A stretch of DNA of 64,000 nt from Apoderus coryli (GCA_911728435.2 OU452198.1:44731902-44795901), one strand, 5' to 3'; numbered from the stretch's first letter, positions 23,430 to 37,200 are shown. Notes: generated from the sequence alone by a model not told the origin. Translations and numbers: made by a program.

Positions 23430-24363
23430 ATGTCGTACACTGACATGAAATTGAAAAAAAAAAAGGATGACCAGGAAAAATACTTCAATGACTTCAAAAT
23501 TGTATTCGACCCGTTTACCAGTGTGATATTCAAAAATGCGCGAGATGCAAGAAATGCAAAACTTAAAAGATTACAGCAGGATCCAAACAAACGAAAATGC
23601 AGTTCACCAAATTTGAGTTCAAGTGATTTGGCTAGAATCATTGGATTATGGGATGAATTTACACCAGAAAGTTTACAAAAATGTTTTTACCATATTGTAG
23701 CTGTTGAGTTAGCTTGGCGAGGTGGTGAACCAGCTGATTGTCTTATAGATTATTTCACGATTGAGAAAAATAATGATGGAACGCCAACCAACAGAATTGA
23801 ATACAATCCAATATTCAATAAAACATGGCAAGGAGGATCGAAAAGTTGTACAAATAGTAAGTGGCTTGTTCCAAATATTGTAAACGAAAGTGTATGCCCT
23901 GTTCGGTTATTCCATAAATTATTGTCCAAAAGGGGGAAAAATATTACTTCCAGTCGCCTATTCTTGAGACCAAATCGTTTCTGGAAATCCGAAAGTGACA
24001 CATGGTTTGACAATATACCGGTAGGCAAGAACACAACTAATATGTGGACCAAATCATCCGGGCAAGCTATTTGTTTGGACACTAAGTGTAAAAAGATATC
24101 CAATCATTCGAACAGATCAACTGCAGTTAACCATTTGGAAATAAAGGAATTCCTGAACAGCAATTAATAAAAATAACAGGACATAGCAGCTCTAATTCAA
24201 TTAAACCGTACTTGAATATTAACCAAGAACGCCATGGTGAAATAATCAACACCATGCGAGGAATTTCTTCAACAGTGGAAATTAACAATCCGTCAACTTC
24301 AGCAAACTCTTCTTCCAATTTAACATTTACCAATTGTACTTTTCACAACTGTAGTTTTAAATA
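23430..24363 (+). pseudogene. Tyrosine-recombinase-like (Crypton / DUF3504, ZMYM2-QRICH1 type) frame, frameshifted
   Basis: An open frame of 245 codons (23430-24167) resembles the recombinase-derived domain of Crypton elements and of vertebrate ZMYM2/QRICH1/KCTD1-type proteins. Visible pieces are LAWRGGEPADCL, EYNPIFNKTWQGG, VCPVRLFHKLLSKRG, GKNTTNMW and the HxxR box as NHSNRSTA. At about 24150 the frame slips: EIKEFLNSN then stop. The missing C-terminal part continues in another frame as IPEQQLIKITGHSSSNSIKPYL, with the GHS box and the terminal Tyr, and stops near 24363. One indel therefore separates the two halves of the catalytic domain. No introns or zinc finger are seen. It starts 6 bp after a CAGGGTG element. 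It could be a decayed Crypton or a broken domesticated copy. Confidence 0.7.
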
Positions 24364-24470
24364 AAAATGAATAATATTTGTTTGATTAAAACTAATACAT
24401 TTTGTATTTAAAATTATTAAACGTCAGATTGACAATCAAATTGTTGTTATCTACAAAGTAAAAAATTATC

Positions 24471-24648
24471 TTATCGAATACTCCTCGGGCCTTGATAAAT
24501 ACTCAAAATTTTGTCATAGAGAATCCTTCAAGCGAGTTGCTCAAAGATAATAGCCTGCGGCTTTGGGCTATTATCAAGCAACACGCTTTCGGCATTCTCT
24601 ATGACAAAATTATCTCGGTATTATCAAGACCCTGGGGGTATTGATAAT
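24471..24648. repeat. Long imperfect palindrome (foldback MITE candidate)
   Basis: The two halves are imperfect reverse complements around a centre near 24560. The best-conserved parts are ATTTTGTCATAGAGAAT with ATTCTCTATGACAAAAT, and GATAATAGCC with GGCTATTATC. Pairing continues outward through CTTGATAAATAC-like and GTATTATCAAG-like segments. The total is about 180 bp with arms of about 85 bp. No coding content; intergenic. Confidence 0.75.
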
Positions 24649-24649
24649 T

Positions 24650-26820
24650 TTGCATTTAAAAAAGAACATCTTTTAGGAAATACGCTTCCATACAAAATTA
24701 TCGAAAATTTGTAGACACTATAGTATAATAATTACGATCCTGTATAAAATGAGAATAATAATGAATAATAATTATTGGGAAAAATATAATCGCACGCTAA
24801 ATCCACATATTTTATGCATACACAGAAAAAAAATATATTCAATTGGTATCATAACTTGTTGTTAGAGGCTCGTATCCCCTAGTGACCTGTTCCAGGCCAA
24901 ACAGGCTTCATACACACATAAATATTGCATTATTTTAAATTCCATCATCATACCTGTGACAAAAGTAAACTAACTGAACGAAGTTGTTCTAGTTCAAAAT
25001 AATATGTAAACAGAAACATTGAAGCTAATTTTATGTATTGTCTAATAGGTATGAGGGAACTTTAATCGATATCCTTAGTCTAGAAAGTGGAAAAGTGGTT
25101 GGTAATTTCGTTTGACTGAAGTATGACCTGTTAACCTTGCCCTCTTTTAGTTATTGCCTACAAATATGTATGTCAAACCCATTTCACCCTTCAATAAGGG
25201 GTGTGTTGTGTAAGTATAGAATAATATTGGCTATGTGAAGGTGGTTGAATATTTTTTTACAAGTAGTAGTGTAATAAATAAGTTGAGAAAACGATAATGA
25301 TAATATAAGTATTATTGAATATCGGAAATGGCTCTATAAGGCTCAATATACAGGGTGTCCCGAAATTAGCTTGCCAAACGTTAACCACGAATTCTACGCT
25401 CCAAAAGAATGAGAAAATTTTAAGATACAGGCTGTTAAAGGTGAGGTACTGATGGTGGTTTTTTGATCATATTGACGAAACCTTTGAAGATAATCTAATG
25501 AAATTTTGTACGTCTTATACAAATGTTTTATCCCTTAAACGCTGCAGGTATTTTTCGTTTTATGAACTGCTAATAAGCGAGTAAAACAGGGGAAATATTG
25601 CCCCAACTTTTTTGTGAAAAGGTATTTAGCAATTTTAAAACTCGATTTTAATAGAACAAACTGTTTTACAAAAAAAAGGTGCTCTTGTTTCATAGACCAA
25701 TTGTGCACCGTTTTTAAGAAAAAATGGATTTAAATTAGTATGGTTCATGTTTCAGCATTGTGTGATATTAAAAAAAATTATATTTTCCACTGTGTACCAA
25801 TAAGTATTTCATCGTTTTAGATAAAATTCTGCAAGTTGGTATGTGCTATACCTGTGAGATTTTACATTTATCCAGGTAGAGATAGTTTCAATGGGTTCAA
25901 ATTACCACAAAATTTTTGTATACACTTTTTTCATGATTAATTTAAAAATTATGAAATCTTACGGTATTCTACGAAAAAAAGATGCTCTTGTTGAACTACA
26001 ATAGCATGCACCGTTTTCGGGTAAAATATTAGAACAAACACAACATAATAGACTTACCCAACTTATAGAACGGGAAATAAAAGGCACTAAAACTCGACTG
26101 TATAAAAATGTAATTTTTATGAGGGTACCTACACGGGGAGAAATGCAGTATTAGGTCAAGTGGACGGATGTTAAAACTCACATTATTATATCATAAAACT
26201 AGGCTTTTATTTCGTTGCATGCAAAGATAAGTGCATCCTTACGTATATAAAAATAGCTAAAATAACTCGTTAGATGTTGTTACACTTACCTATAACAGGA
26301 TTATTTCAGCACGTGGACAAACTTCAGGAGCAGGTGATTCTTTGAACAATTGGAAGATGAAACGTTCATATATACATAGGTCCAGAAATGCTTTATTTTC
26401 CAGATACAGGATGTCAAACTTTTTTTAAAAAATCGCCTTTTACGAAATATCTTAATAACCTTTCAGTGGATTTTGTTCAAATTTAGCAGTGGTATTAAGA
26501 GTATTGAGGGGCTAATTTAGCCCTAATTAGATTAAAATGATTAAGTCCAGTCACGTTGTATTCCGGAAAAAAACCCTAACTAATATTTTTGACAAAAAAA
26601 AAACACTACTGACTTTTTTTCGAATTGAGCAGCTAAAAATACAACTTTTTATTTGTCTCCAGCGTTCCCAATGTGAAACCCACTGTCACAACATTGAAAT
26701 AGTAAATAACGTTATGTGTAGAATTTTGAGATATTAACAACGCATTGCCAACAAATCCATTTTTGCCACAGCATGAAGTATGATGACGCGTTTACCTCTA
26801 GAAGATATGGAGTGCCTAAA
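24650..26820. other. Intergenic AT-rich DNA with unpaired transposon ends
   Basis: No gene recognised. ATACAGGGTGTCCCGAAATT at about 25350 is a typical left end of insect nonautonomous elements. A similar but different GATACAGGATGTCAAAC occurs at about 26403 in the same orientation. I found no matching inverted CACCCTGTA right end nearby, so boundaries cannot be set. Confidence 0.5.
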
Positions 26821-26824
26821 CTGC

Positions 26825-27530
26825 CGTTCTAATAATAATAATAATAACGGCCTTTATTGACAAAGATATAAACAACATACTATCAAATACAAAATTAAAA
26901 TTGAAATACAATTATTACACACCATCAAGTAATAGTATAGCATGGCGAAGTCTAGCTTGAATGGCTATTCTACTCAACCACACTACAGCGACACAAAATG
27001 AAATAAACAGAGACTATACAAAACAGCAGGAGATGAGGAAAAACGACATTAGAAAATACAATATTAATGAACTGAGGGACAGCTATGTGGAGCGGATATC
27101 ACTGTAACTGGCCCCTAATGAGATTCCTCATACACGTCCTAAACCTCTCAAAACCATCAACCACCGTGAGATAGCCAGGCAATGAGTTATATAATTTTAC
27201 AGCGTTATACGTAAACGTTATACGAAATAGAGCAGTGCGATGACGTGGTAGAGTTAATTTAACAGGATATCTAACATTACGCTGATGAATATCCGATCTA
27301 AAAACAAGCCTATTTTTAAGGATAAGGGGGCACTGTCGCAATGCAAAATGTTAAATAGGAAATTGGCCAAATGGAGACGCCAACGGGCCTCCATTTTTAA
27401 CCATCTTAAATTTGAATAAGTATGAGATATATGGTCGAACTTTCTAAGATCATAGACAAACCTCGAGCACGCGTTTTGAACCAATTGAATTCGATTTCTA
27501 TGATAATAATCAAGGCAGGGCTACTCGATA
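26825..27530 (-). mobile_element. 5'-truncated jockey/CR1-type LINE, C-terminal reverse transcriptase tail
   Basis: The minus strand reads VQNACSRFVYDLRKFDHISH, then in a neighbouring frame LVFRSDIHQRNVRYPV and TYNAVKLYNSLP. This is the usual C-terminal (post-palm) part of jockey/CR1-group reverse transcriptases. The 3' end faces left and finishes in an AAT-type microsatellite tail at 26831-26847. One frameshift is present. The fragment is intergenic between AP-3 delta and the kinesin. Confidence 0.8.
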
Positions 27531-27674
27531 AATTGTTGACACTGATAATTTAGTCAGCTTGTTACTTTTTTACAGATATTTAAATCACGTTGTTCGTCAT
27601 GTTCGTTTTGAAGGCACTCATACATATTTGTATGTTATATAGATTTTTATTTTTAAATTCTACACTACGTTCTG

Positions 27675-27783
27675 GGTACCTTTAACCTCAAAAATGTCCA
27701 ACTTTACGATAGAGCTGTCAGTTGCCAGATTTCAACACCAGGGTTGCCAAATCCCGAAATATAAAAGACAACCCTCGTATTAC
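27675..27783. repeat. Dispersed repeat, inverted relative to 34440-34515
   Basis: AGGGTTGCCAAATCCCGAAA and the flanking ACAACCCTCGTAT here match the reverse complement of the segment at 34440-34515. The pair brackets kinesin exons 1 to 8. It is probably two insertions of a short element. Confidence 0.6.
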
Positions 27784-27984
27784 TATTAGTACATTCTCCA
27801 CCAAACACTCTGGATGTTTTCATGACTTCGAGAGAGAAAAATCAATTAAAATCTTCTCTCATAGCTAAGCCCATCGAGAGTAATTTGGAATTGTCAAAAT
27901 AATCTTTCAAATATTGGGAAAAACATCAATCTGACTCTGGGCTCGATCTCTGGCAACTCTGGTTTAAAGTAGAATGAAATGGCC

Positions 27985-28110
27985 GATTCTCTATAGCTGA
28001 GGGAGAATTTATGGGACCCGAACTTTTGGAACATTCCGAATGCTGCTTGTTCCTGGAAGATGATGAGACGGCGGAACATGTATTATGTTCCTGCCCAGTC
28101 GTAACTTGAA
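27985..28110 (+). mobile_element. LINE zinc-knuckle fragment
   Basis: The plus frame reads CCLFLEDDETAEHVLCSCPVV, resembling the CRFCEDxxETxEHVLCxC segment downstream of the RNase H domain in the LINEs at 48564-49118 and 50850-51690. It is a short decayed remnant upstream of the kinesin start. Confidence 0.55.
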
Positions 28111-28222
28111 CTAGATTTTCAACATTCTCTGAATCTATTGTTTTGGAGACAGAGAGTACTTTTAAAACCGTAATAGGTATGTGCAGACCGATAATATTTT
28201 TCAATATTGTTTCAGAGTAAAA

Positions 28223-31200
28223 ATGGCTGAAAACGTCAAAGTTATTGTACGGTGTCGACCAGTGAATGCAAAAGAAATAGATGTTAATTGCAAGGTAATT
28301 AGTGATTAGTATTAATAGTAATAGTACCTTTTACTGCGTACTGGTCTCTAAGCATATCCGTCGTCGACCCAATGCGATCCCCATAAAATGTGTGTCAATA
28401 TGCACCTTTAAACAAAACGCATTGACTTCCTTAATAATTGAGTTTTCCGAGTGACTAAAAAACAAAATTGCTCAGAAAAGCTTAATCTTTAATTTGCCAT
28501 TATCGGATCATTTCTACTTTCATTCGTTCACTCCCCATTTTGCTCCACAAATAAACCTTACTTTCTTTTTACCTCTGTACCTATATGACATTAAAGCAAT
28601 TAACGTTTTAATAGAATATTAATAGGTCTAATAAAATTAACGTTTTTTATACGTTAAAACCAACGTAAAAACGTGTTATTGTCGTATTTTTTTAACGAAA
28701 ATATAACAGTCATTATCTTTATGTTAAAATAACGTACTAAGCGGATGGCATGTTTGACGTTTATCAATACGGGTTTTTAACGTGTCTCGAAACCAATAAA
28801 ACGTGTTGGAACCAACCTTTTACTAGTGTACTCAACTTTCCAATTTCGACAGCGTAAGTGACTGTCACTGTCAGAACCAATACGATGATATGATACCCAC
28901 CTTTTGAATAACACCGATTTATTAACAGTGAGAAAACCGTGTTAGAAAAAACCGACCTACATTGGTCATTTTTAATAGTGTAAAAAACGTATTTTTAAAA
29001 CGTTATTTTTACTAATAAAAAAGTGGTTTGTTAAATCGCGGGGAGGTATGTTTAAAAATAAATATCTAACAATAAAATTCGTGTATGTATCGTTTATTTT
29101 CTAAGTGTATTTGACGTATTATAGAAGCGTTTTAGAAATATTATTATCAACGTAGTTTTGACGTGTTTTGAACACCACACAAGGTTGTTATTTATTCACC
29201 AATATAACACGTTTTTCTTTACACGTTGTATGTAACGTTTAATACCGCGACATTTTTGAGTAGATTCTACGTAATAAAAACACGATTTTAATAAAACGTT
29301 ATTAGTAAATTTAAACGTTTTTTTACGTACGTGTGTTTATTGGGCCGCTGGCGTATCTAGTGTTGTGTGTGGTAAACTTTGTTTCACAGGGCATACACAT
29401 ACATCTTGTTGTCAATTTAAAATATAACTAGTCCTTTAATTATGAAACTAACTACTAATAATGCTCCTAACAGTGCATTGTAAAAATTGAAAACTGCATG
29501 GTAGAGACATGGGATCCAGGAGAAGGCCGTGCATTTCCAAAACATTTCACATTTGATTCCACCTACGATCAGGACTCATCGACTGAAGTTATTTACAATG
29601 ACATATGTTTTCCACTTGTCGAAGTAAGTACGGCTTTTCAATTAACAATAATAATTGTCATAGGGCGTCCGTTACCTCCCACGATAGTGCTACTGTGACG
29701 AGCGGATTGGATCATTTATTATAGAGATAATAATTCTGGGCAAATCTTTCGTCAAATTTACACTAACATAAGTTTAGCTGATCATTCTGTCAGCTTCCTC
29801 AGAGCAACCTTACCTGAACGGGGTTACACTGTAACTAAACATACTGCGATAGCAGATGGGGGAAAGAAATAGACCCTAAGTCTCTGAATTTACCATGATA
29901 GAAGACACTCAACTTGGAATTTCCGAATGAAATTTTATGTCGATTCTACATAATGTTCGACGAGTGCTGATGAGGTTATATTCTGGAGTCTGACCGATCT
30001 TTCATGTTCTGTTTCTTCAATAAACTCTTTGCCACACGAGCACTACACCAGATGATGTTTCAAGGGGGATACGATCCTTTATTGCTCTTAAATAATCAGC
30101 TAATTTGGAAGTTGAAGTTGCGAATCTATATTGAAGGTTTTTGAAGGTTTGTGGAATTAGGCGACTTATATTTTCCTTTAGATCTTTGAATGTCTTTTAA
30201 TAGTATAGACGCAACATGTGAGATTCAGGTTGTGATAGAGCAAATGCACGATGAATTTATTACGGATGACTTTTGAGCTAAATGGTAATGTGAATGAGCA
30301 TTAAGATCTGTCAGTGTGTGTTGGTTTCCTCTATATAGACACATGGGCAAGCAAATGAGCTCTTCTTCATACTTGACGAATACGTGAAGAATCCATAACT
30401 GAGTTGCGGCGCGATGATGGATGATCTCAAGGCTTTTTCACCTTCAGAACGACACTCCCATTCACTTTTGTCTTCTAGAAGACCATTGAAGACATATTAG
30501 GTCATTCAAAAATTCCATAGGATGACACATAGATTTTTTCCATATGATTTTTATACGCAAATCCAGAATCCCGGGTGTCATGTATCCTCAACACCCCAAG
30601 GCATAGCAAACGCTTTCGCGAAATACTTCAATAGCGTGTATGTTGATGGTGCCCACCCTCAGTAGGTGCATTCTTCTTCTTCCCGCATATCGGTGCGTCA
30701 GCTTGATATCGATGATGTTCTCATGTCACTCAAACAATTAAAGCCCAAAATGACTTACATAAATCTGCTGAGAATGATGATGTTGAAAATTATAGACCCG
30801 TCTCGCTCCTGCCGAACTTCTCAAAGGTTTTTGAAGCGGCATTACACCGAAAAATATTTACTCAAATTAAGCATCAGATTGATCCACAGCAGCACGGTTT
30901 TTTCCCAGGCCGCTCTACAGTAACCAAGCTAACCTGTTTTCTGGAGGATGTATTTCGTTCCCTCGGGGAGGGTCCTACGGAAAATGTCGAGGTTGGGTTT
31001 TCATGAGGATCTTTTAACGTTTTTTGCCTCCTACTTGTCTGATCGACAACACTATATCGAATACAGTGGTCATAAATCGGAAACTTTCACACCCACCAGC
31101 GGAGCGCCTCAGGGCAGCTGTTTGGCACCATTAATATTTTCAATTTTCATTAATGACATATCCCAGGAACTTACAAGCAACCATTTGATGTTTGCAGACG

Positions 31201-34200
31201 ATCTGAAGTTGTATCGTGTTATTCGAGACACTTCGGATTGCGTATTGTTGCAGCGCGACTTATCTAAGCTTGAAGATTGGTGTAACTATAATAAATTGCC
31301 TTTAAATATTCATAAATGTTAATTTGTCATATTTTCGAAAGCGCAAACTGTTTTTGAATATCGCTATCAGCTGAGTGACACTGCGCTTGAGTGTTGTGAT
31401 GTTGTCAGGGATCTTGGAGTTTACGTCAACACTGAATTGACATTTAATTATCATATTCAAAGTATTACCCGAGATGCACTACGCATGCTTGGCTTTTTGT
31501 TTCGTGTTACCAAAGATTTTAGTGATATTGAATGTGTAACCAATTTGTATTGTGCTCTGGTAAGATCTAAGCTTGAGTACGCATCTATAATATGGTCTCC
31601 GATTTACCAATCTCATGCAGGACACATTGAATACATACAGCGCAAATTCTTTAAATATTTAGCGTTTAAAATTGACGGTAGATTCTCATGTAGAGGATTC
31701 GATCATGGAGCACTGCTCGATCGCTTTCAAATGGTTTCGCTGGCTGCTCGCAGAGTGTATGCCGGACAACTCTTTCTGTTTAAGATTATAAATAGCTTGG
31801 TGGACTGTTCAGACCTACTCCAATCGTTGAATTTTAACATACCCCGTCCATCTGCGAGGAGTAGCAGACTATTTCACGTTCCTGTTTTTCGTACTAATGA
31901 TGAATCCAAAGCACCACTACTTCGAGCATGTCAAACTTGTAACATAGAAGGATTTAGTCAAGAAATTAAGCCTGTAAGATCTTTCTGCGCTCAATTGTCT
32001 CGGTTCCTGCAAAATCTGGCCACCTGATGTGTGTGCGTATTTTGTTTTGTAGGATTATTAATTAGTTTATTATTAGTAGCTTATTTATTTAGTTATATTG
32101 TCTTAATGACCCTGCCTCAGCATGTCGTTTGGCATGTAGATAGCCCTTCATAATATCATTGTCCTGCGTAAATATCACGACTCCATTATTAGGAAACCAG
32201 ATTCCAATTTTTTGGGGCCTTGGTACTAGGTATAAATGTATTAGATTTTATTAAGAACTTCTTGAAATATCCTTAAAATATGTTGCTACGCATTTTTGTA
32301 ACAAATTTTATAGCTTATAATTTTAATCAAAAGTCTTTAAAATACCTAGGTACCTATCTCTGTAAAATTCACAGGTATGTGTTTGAAAATTGGACGCAAA
32401 CTCAAAAATTCAGAATATCACTGAGTATTGTTTGTAACCCGTTTGTAACAAATTTTCTTATCTACAAAAAGTTTGTAATTCTAAGTATTAGATCTAGGGT
32501 GTGTCTTGTTTAGCGTTTTATTTTGTTGTGTTTAGCTACCTATGTCTTGCAAAATTGGGCGTAAACTCATATCAATAGATTAGCACTATTTTTTTAGCCC
32601 TTATTGATCATACCGTTTTTATTAGTCCAAGTTTAGGTATGTTTAAAATTTGAAGAGTTTAGGTAGGTAACCCGAAATTTTATTATATTGTACTTATAAA
32701 TTGGGTCTGTAACCTGTTAGACAATAAAGAATATTATTATTATTAATATAATATTTATTTACGGTTTTAGAGTGTTTTAGAAGGCTATAATTCGACAATA
32801 TTCGTTTACGGACAAACAGGTTGTGGTAAATCGTTCACAATGGAAGGCATTAAAGATTGCGAACATAGTCAAAAGGGAATCATATCAAGAGCATTTGAAC
32901 ACGTCTTTGAAACGATTTCCCTCACAAGTGGTGTCAAATATTTAGCATTAGTTAGTTATTTAGAAATATACAATGAACAAATCAGGTATCTATGTTTCCT
33001 TAATGTTTAATACTTATTCAAATAAATAAATTATTTTATATTTTAGAGATCTATTGTTGCCAAGTGATAAAATCGGTAGTACTAACTCCTTAAGTTTAAA
33101 GGAAACTCCTAACGAAGGAGTTACAGTTCCAGGTAACTTTCTATCCCACTTCTGAACATTAATTTCTCTAAATTCCTTATTATATTCGATCAATCCTCTA
33201 GGTCTAAGTGTCTATCCAGTACATAACCCCAGCGAATGCGAACATTGGCTCAATATCGGCTCAAAGAATCGAATGATCGGAGCAACATTGATGAATCAAA
33301 ACAGCTCAAGATCACACAGTATTTTCACAATAAGCATTGAACAAATTAGCGATTTAAATAATCATGAAAGTATACGAAAAGGTAATAAGGAATACTTGAT
33401 GCTAGATTTGGGAAATGACGCAATAATTCGTAGGTAAACTAAATCTGGTTGACTTGGCTGGATCAGAACGGCAAACTAAAACAGGCGCTACCGGTGACAG
33501 ATTGAAGGAAGCTACCAAAATAAATTTATCACTAAGCGCGTTAGGGAACGTTATATCAGCTCTGGTTGATGGGAAAGCTAAGCATATTCCGTACAGAGAC
33601 TCCAAATTGACCAGACTTTTACAGGTAAATACATTTCAGGAAAAATATCTTTAATAAACCTCGTCAACTTTAAGGATTCATTGGGAGGTAACACCAGAAC
33701 GTTAATGATAGCTTGTATCAGTCCCTCAGACAGAGACTACAGCGAGACTTTGTCAACGTTACGATACGCGAATCGGGCGAAAAATATCAGCAATAAACCA
33801 AAAGTTAATGAAGTAAGTACGGTTTTTTCAAACACTACTTAAATAGTTTTCCTTTAATCACTTACTTTGTTTAGGATCCGAAAGATGCAATATTAAGACA
33901 GTACCAAGAAGAAATCGCTAGACTCAAATCAATTTTAGAAGACCAACAAATCAATTCACAAAAAACTGACGAACAATTAAACAATAATTTCATAAAATAT
34001 GAAGACGTGGAATTAGACTCAAAACGCGACAAACTGTTGCAACAGTACGAAAGAGAAATGAAGAAACTAAAGAATCTACATGAAAGCGAGAAGAATGAAA
34101 AAGAAATTGTCTTACAACAAATCAAAAAGATCAAGGAAGAATATGAGAAAAATATACAACAGTTAAATGAAGAAATCCGGGAGAAACACGCCAAGGAAAT

Positions 34201-37200
34201 TTGTAGTAAAGAAGAGATTTTAGAAAGGATTAAAGTGTTGAAATCGGCGATGATTGGTGGGGAGAAAGCTGATGATAAAGAATTATCCGAAAGGAGGCGA
34301 AGGAAGAAAATAGCCGCGGAAAGGCGAGCAAGGTAAGAAGAGAAATAAATCAATTTTTATGAAAACATTACAAAATATATTATATTGCAATTATTAATAA
34401 ACTTTTATTAATAACAGAATTTTCACTTTTCGTTTTAAAAATCATACGAGGGTTATTACCTCTTATGTTTCGGGATTTGGCAACCCTGGTTTTGAGGTTA
34501 TACGTACTCAGAACGTTTTCACATACGAGCGCTATTTGTGTTGTTTACAGTAACTTAAAAGATTCATCTCGGCCCAAAAATGTAACCAAAAGTGTAGAGC
34601 TGTTCATAATGCGCATGATCACTAGTATCTTATTTTTCAACAGGACCGGCTTTGATTAAATGTAATATTACTGTTATGTTATAGGTATAGTATATTTAAA
34701 ATTAAATTTTACCATTTGGTAACATTCAAATAAAAAAAATGGAATAAAGGAATTTAAGAAATAAAAAATTACATTAAATATCTAAATCCTTTATTGTCTA
34801 ACAGGTACAACCCAATAATAATAAATCTAAGCAGAAACGAGAAATAAGTAAAAATTCTAATACTGGAAAATATCTTAAGGACATGAGCATTCTAATTATT
34901 TATTTTATTATTATATAATATTTGTTTGTTTATACAACCACCTTAGGCGTCTTACCTCTCTACAACCTTCAAAGAAGGGGTGCAAGAAACAGTGACTTCA
35001 CAAATATTTTCCGTGTCCATGTAAACCACTTCCATATCATCCGTACTACTCGCAATAGTATTTTGTGACAAAACATGATTGGTAGAACTTGTATTCTCAG
35101 CAATTTCATGGAGGATTCTATAATTAAGTATATTCCAGTTTAACAACAGAATTCAAACGAACTTTGTATACCTACACAACGTAGGAAATATATTCTTGAC
35201 ATACATATCATGCATTTTTGACAGACTGCTTTTAAGTAACCAGTGTCTTGATATGAAACGATTAAGAATTGAACTTCCACTCTCATTTACATAATCTCTT
35301 CTTTTCAACAAAAGTTTGGGAACTGCATCGGGTACGAGGGTGATCCTCTTGCCGTCTTCTCTACAAATGATATCTTCTGCAGCGAAATGCTTACTGCATA
35401 TGACATTCCCATCACATAAATTTTCTGTACTAGGATCCCAATGCCCGCATCCAAACATCATGTCTTTTTTTTGTCAAGATAAAAATGAGTATCATGTCAT
35501 CATATTGACTCAAACTGAGACTGTTAGAAACCCGAAACAATAACTTACTGAAAATATTTAATATCAGGAATGAGACCTTCATTTTTACACCACAACACTA
35601 TACACCTCATTGTTTGTTAAATAAACGAACTAAAACCAAAATAACAAATATTAAAAACAATTTTAATCACAAATAGGTATATCTATCGACAATTAAAATA
35701 TACCACGAATAAAACCATAACTCAATTATAAAACCTATCTGTATTGTTGTGAAGCCGACTCTGACAGATATTCCCACTACGAGAAACGTCATTTGCGAAA
35801 ACAGACGCTGTTGCGAAATCTCCTAAATTTAATAAGATTTGGAAAAAAATGTTTCGTTCATATTGCTGAAAACTAAACAGTATGCAATTTTACCGATAAC
35901 ATTTAATTATTTGATTTTGTCAAGTAGTTTCGTATGACGCAACATATGGATTTATTTATAAAACAGATATGTCGCATAAATTCTGTAAGGCGAACGACAA
36001 AATAGTTTTAAATATGGCAGCTCTGTACTGAAAATAAGATACTGAGGAGCATGCGTAGATCGTGAAAATTCTGCATACCCGTTACATTTTTTGGTGTTCG
36101 GCTGGATTTAATTAGCATTCTAGAGTACATATATAATATAAGATTTCTATGGTTGGATCCCACACAATTTGTCAATCGTTCAAAAAAATGCTCGTGTCGA
36201 TTGGTCGAAAGAAATGCTCAATAAATACGATCGCGGTGCTTCGAAACATGTCTATGACATCGTGAGAGGTGATGAATCGTGGATTTACGCGTATGAGCCC
36301 AAAAGTAAACAGCAGTCGATTATATGGGTGTTTTAAAATAATATACGATTATTACAAAATACTGCTTACAAATACCTAATATAATCGTTAGTTTGATAGC
36401 TCATCTCCTAGCCAAAATCGAAATGAATGAAGACAGGGAAGTGCTTCAAAACCAGTACAAAGATATAAGTCAAGAGCTGAATCTAAAGACGGAAGTATTA
36501 CGGAAGTATCGGTATAAAGTAAAAATGTTGGAGAAGGAAATATCGGATATCCAAAGCGAATTTGAAGCGGAGAGACAAGACTATTTAGAGACTATACGGA
36601 AAGAAGAACGAAATGTCAAACTACTAAGTCAAATTTCAGAGAAACTTGTTGGTACTTTGAAAAGGGAATGTAATTATGGGTAAGTATGGTTTTATTGATT
36701 AACAACTCGTGTCAAATGTCCCCGAAGTTTCACTTGGTTTTACAGCATGTCACTGGTTGGGCTGTTTAAGTTTCGGTTTACCTGCGTATTGATTTTTTTT
36801 CCGCGTTGGAGAACTTGTGTGCTTGCAGACAGTTTTCCAAGGGACCCAACCTCGTGAGATGATGATTCAAACGACAAATGCGATAAGACCAAGGAGTCAC
36901 ATAATTGTTTTTAAAGCCGTTGTGAGAGTTTTTCTATTACTGTACAAGGGTTTTAAATTGTAAAACGCTTTTTTTATACAGGCACTCACATGCTCCCTGA
37001 ATCTCAGGTCCGTGTCCATTATCATGCCCAAGTTCCGAGCCATAGGCACATTCTCCATCCGCATATTATCAACCCTTATTGACACTAGGTCTCTGTAACG
37101 GCGTTGATTCGGACCAAAGACCAAGACCTTGGTCTTGTCCTTGTTAATCTCTAAACAGTGCCCATTCGAAGCTTTAACCAGATTATTAATATCACCATTA

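Noticed and set aside
33871..34353. 160-aa Ser/Phe-rich minus-strand frame
   Set aside because: It is the antisense shadow of kinesin exon 8.
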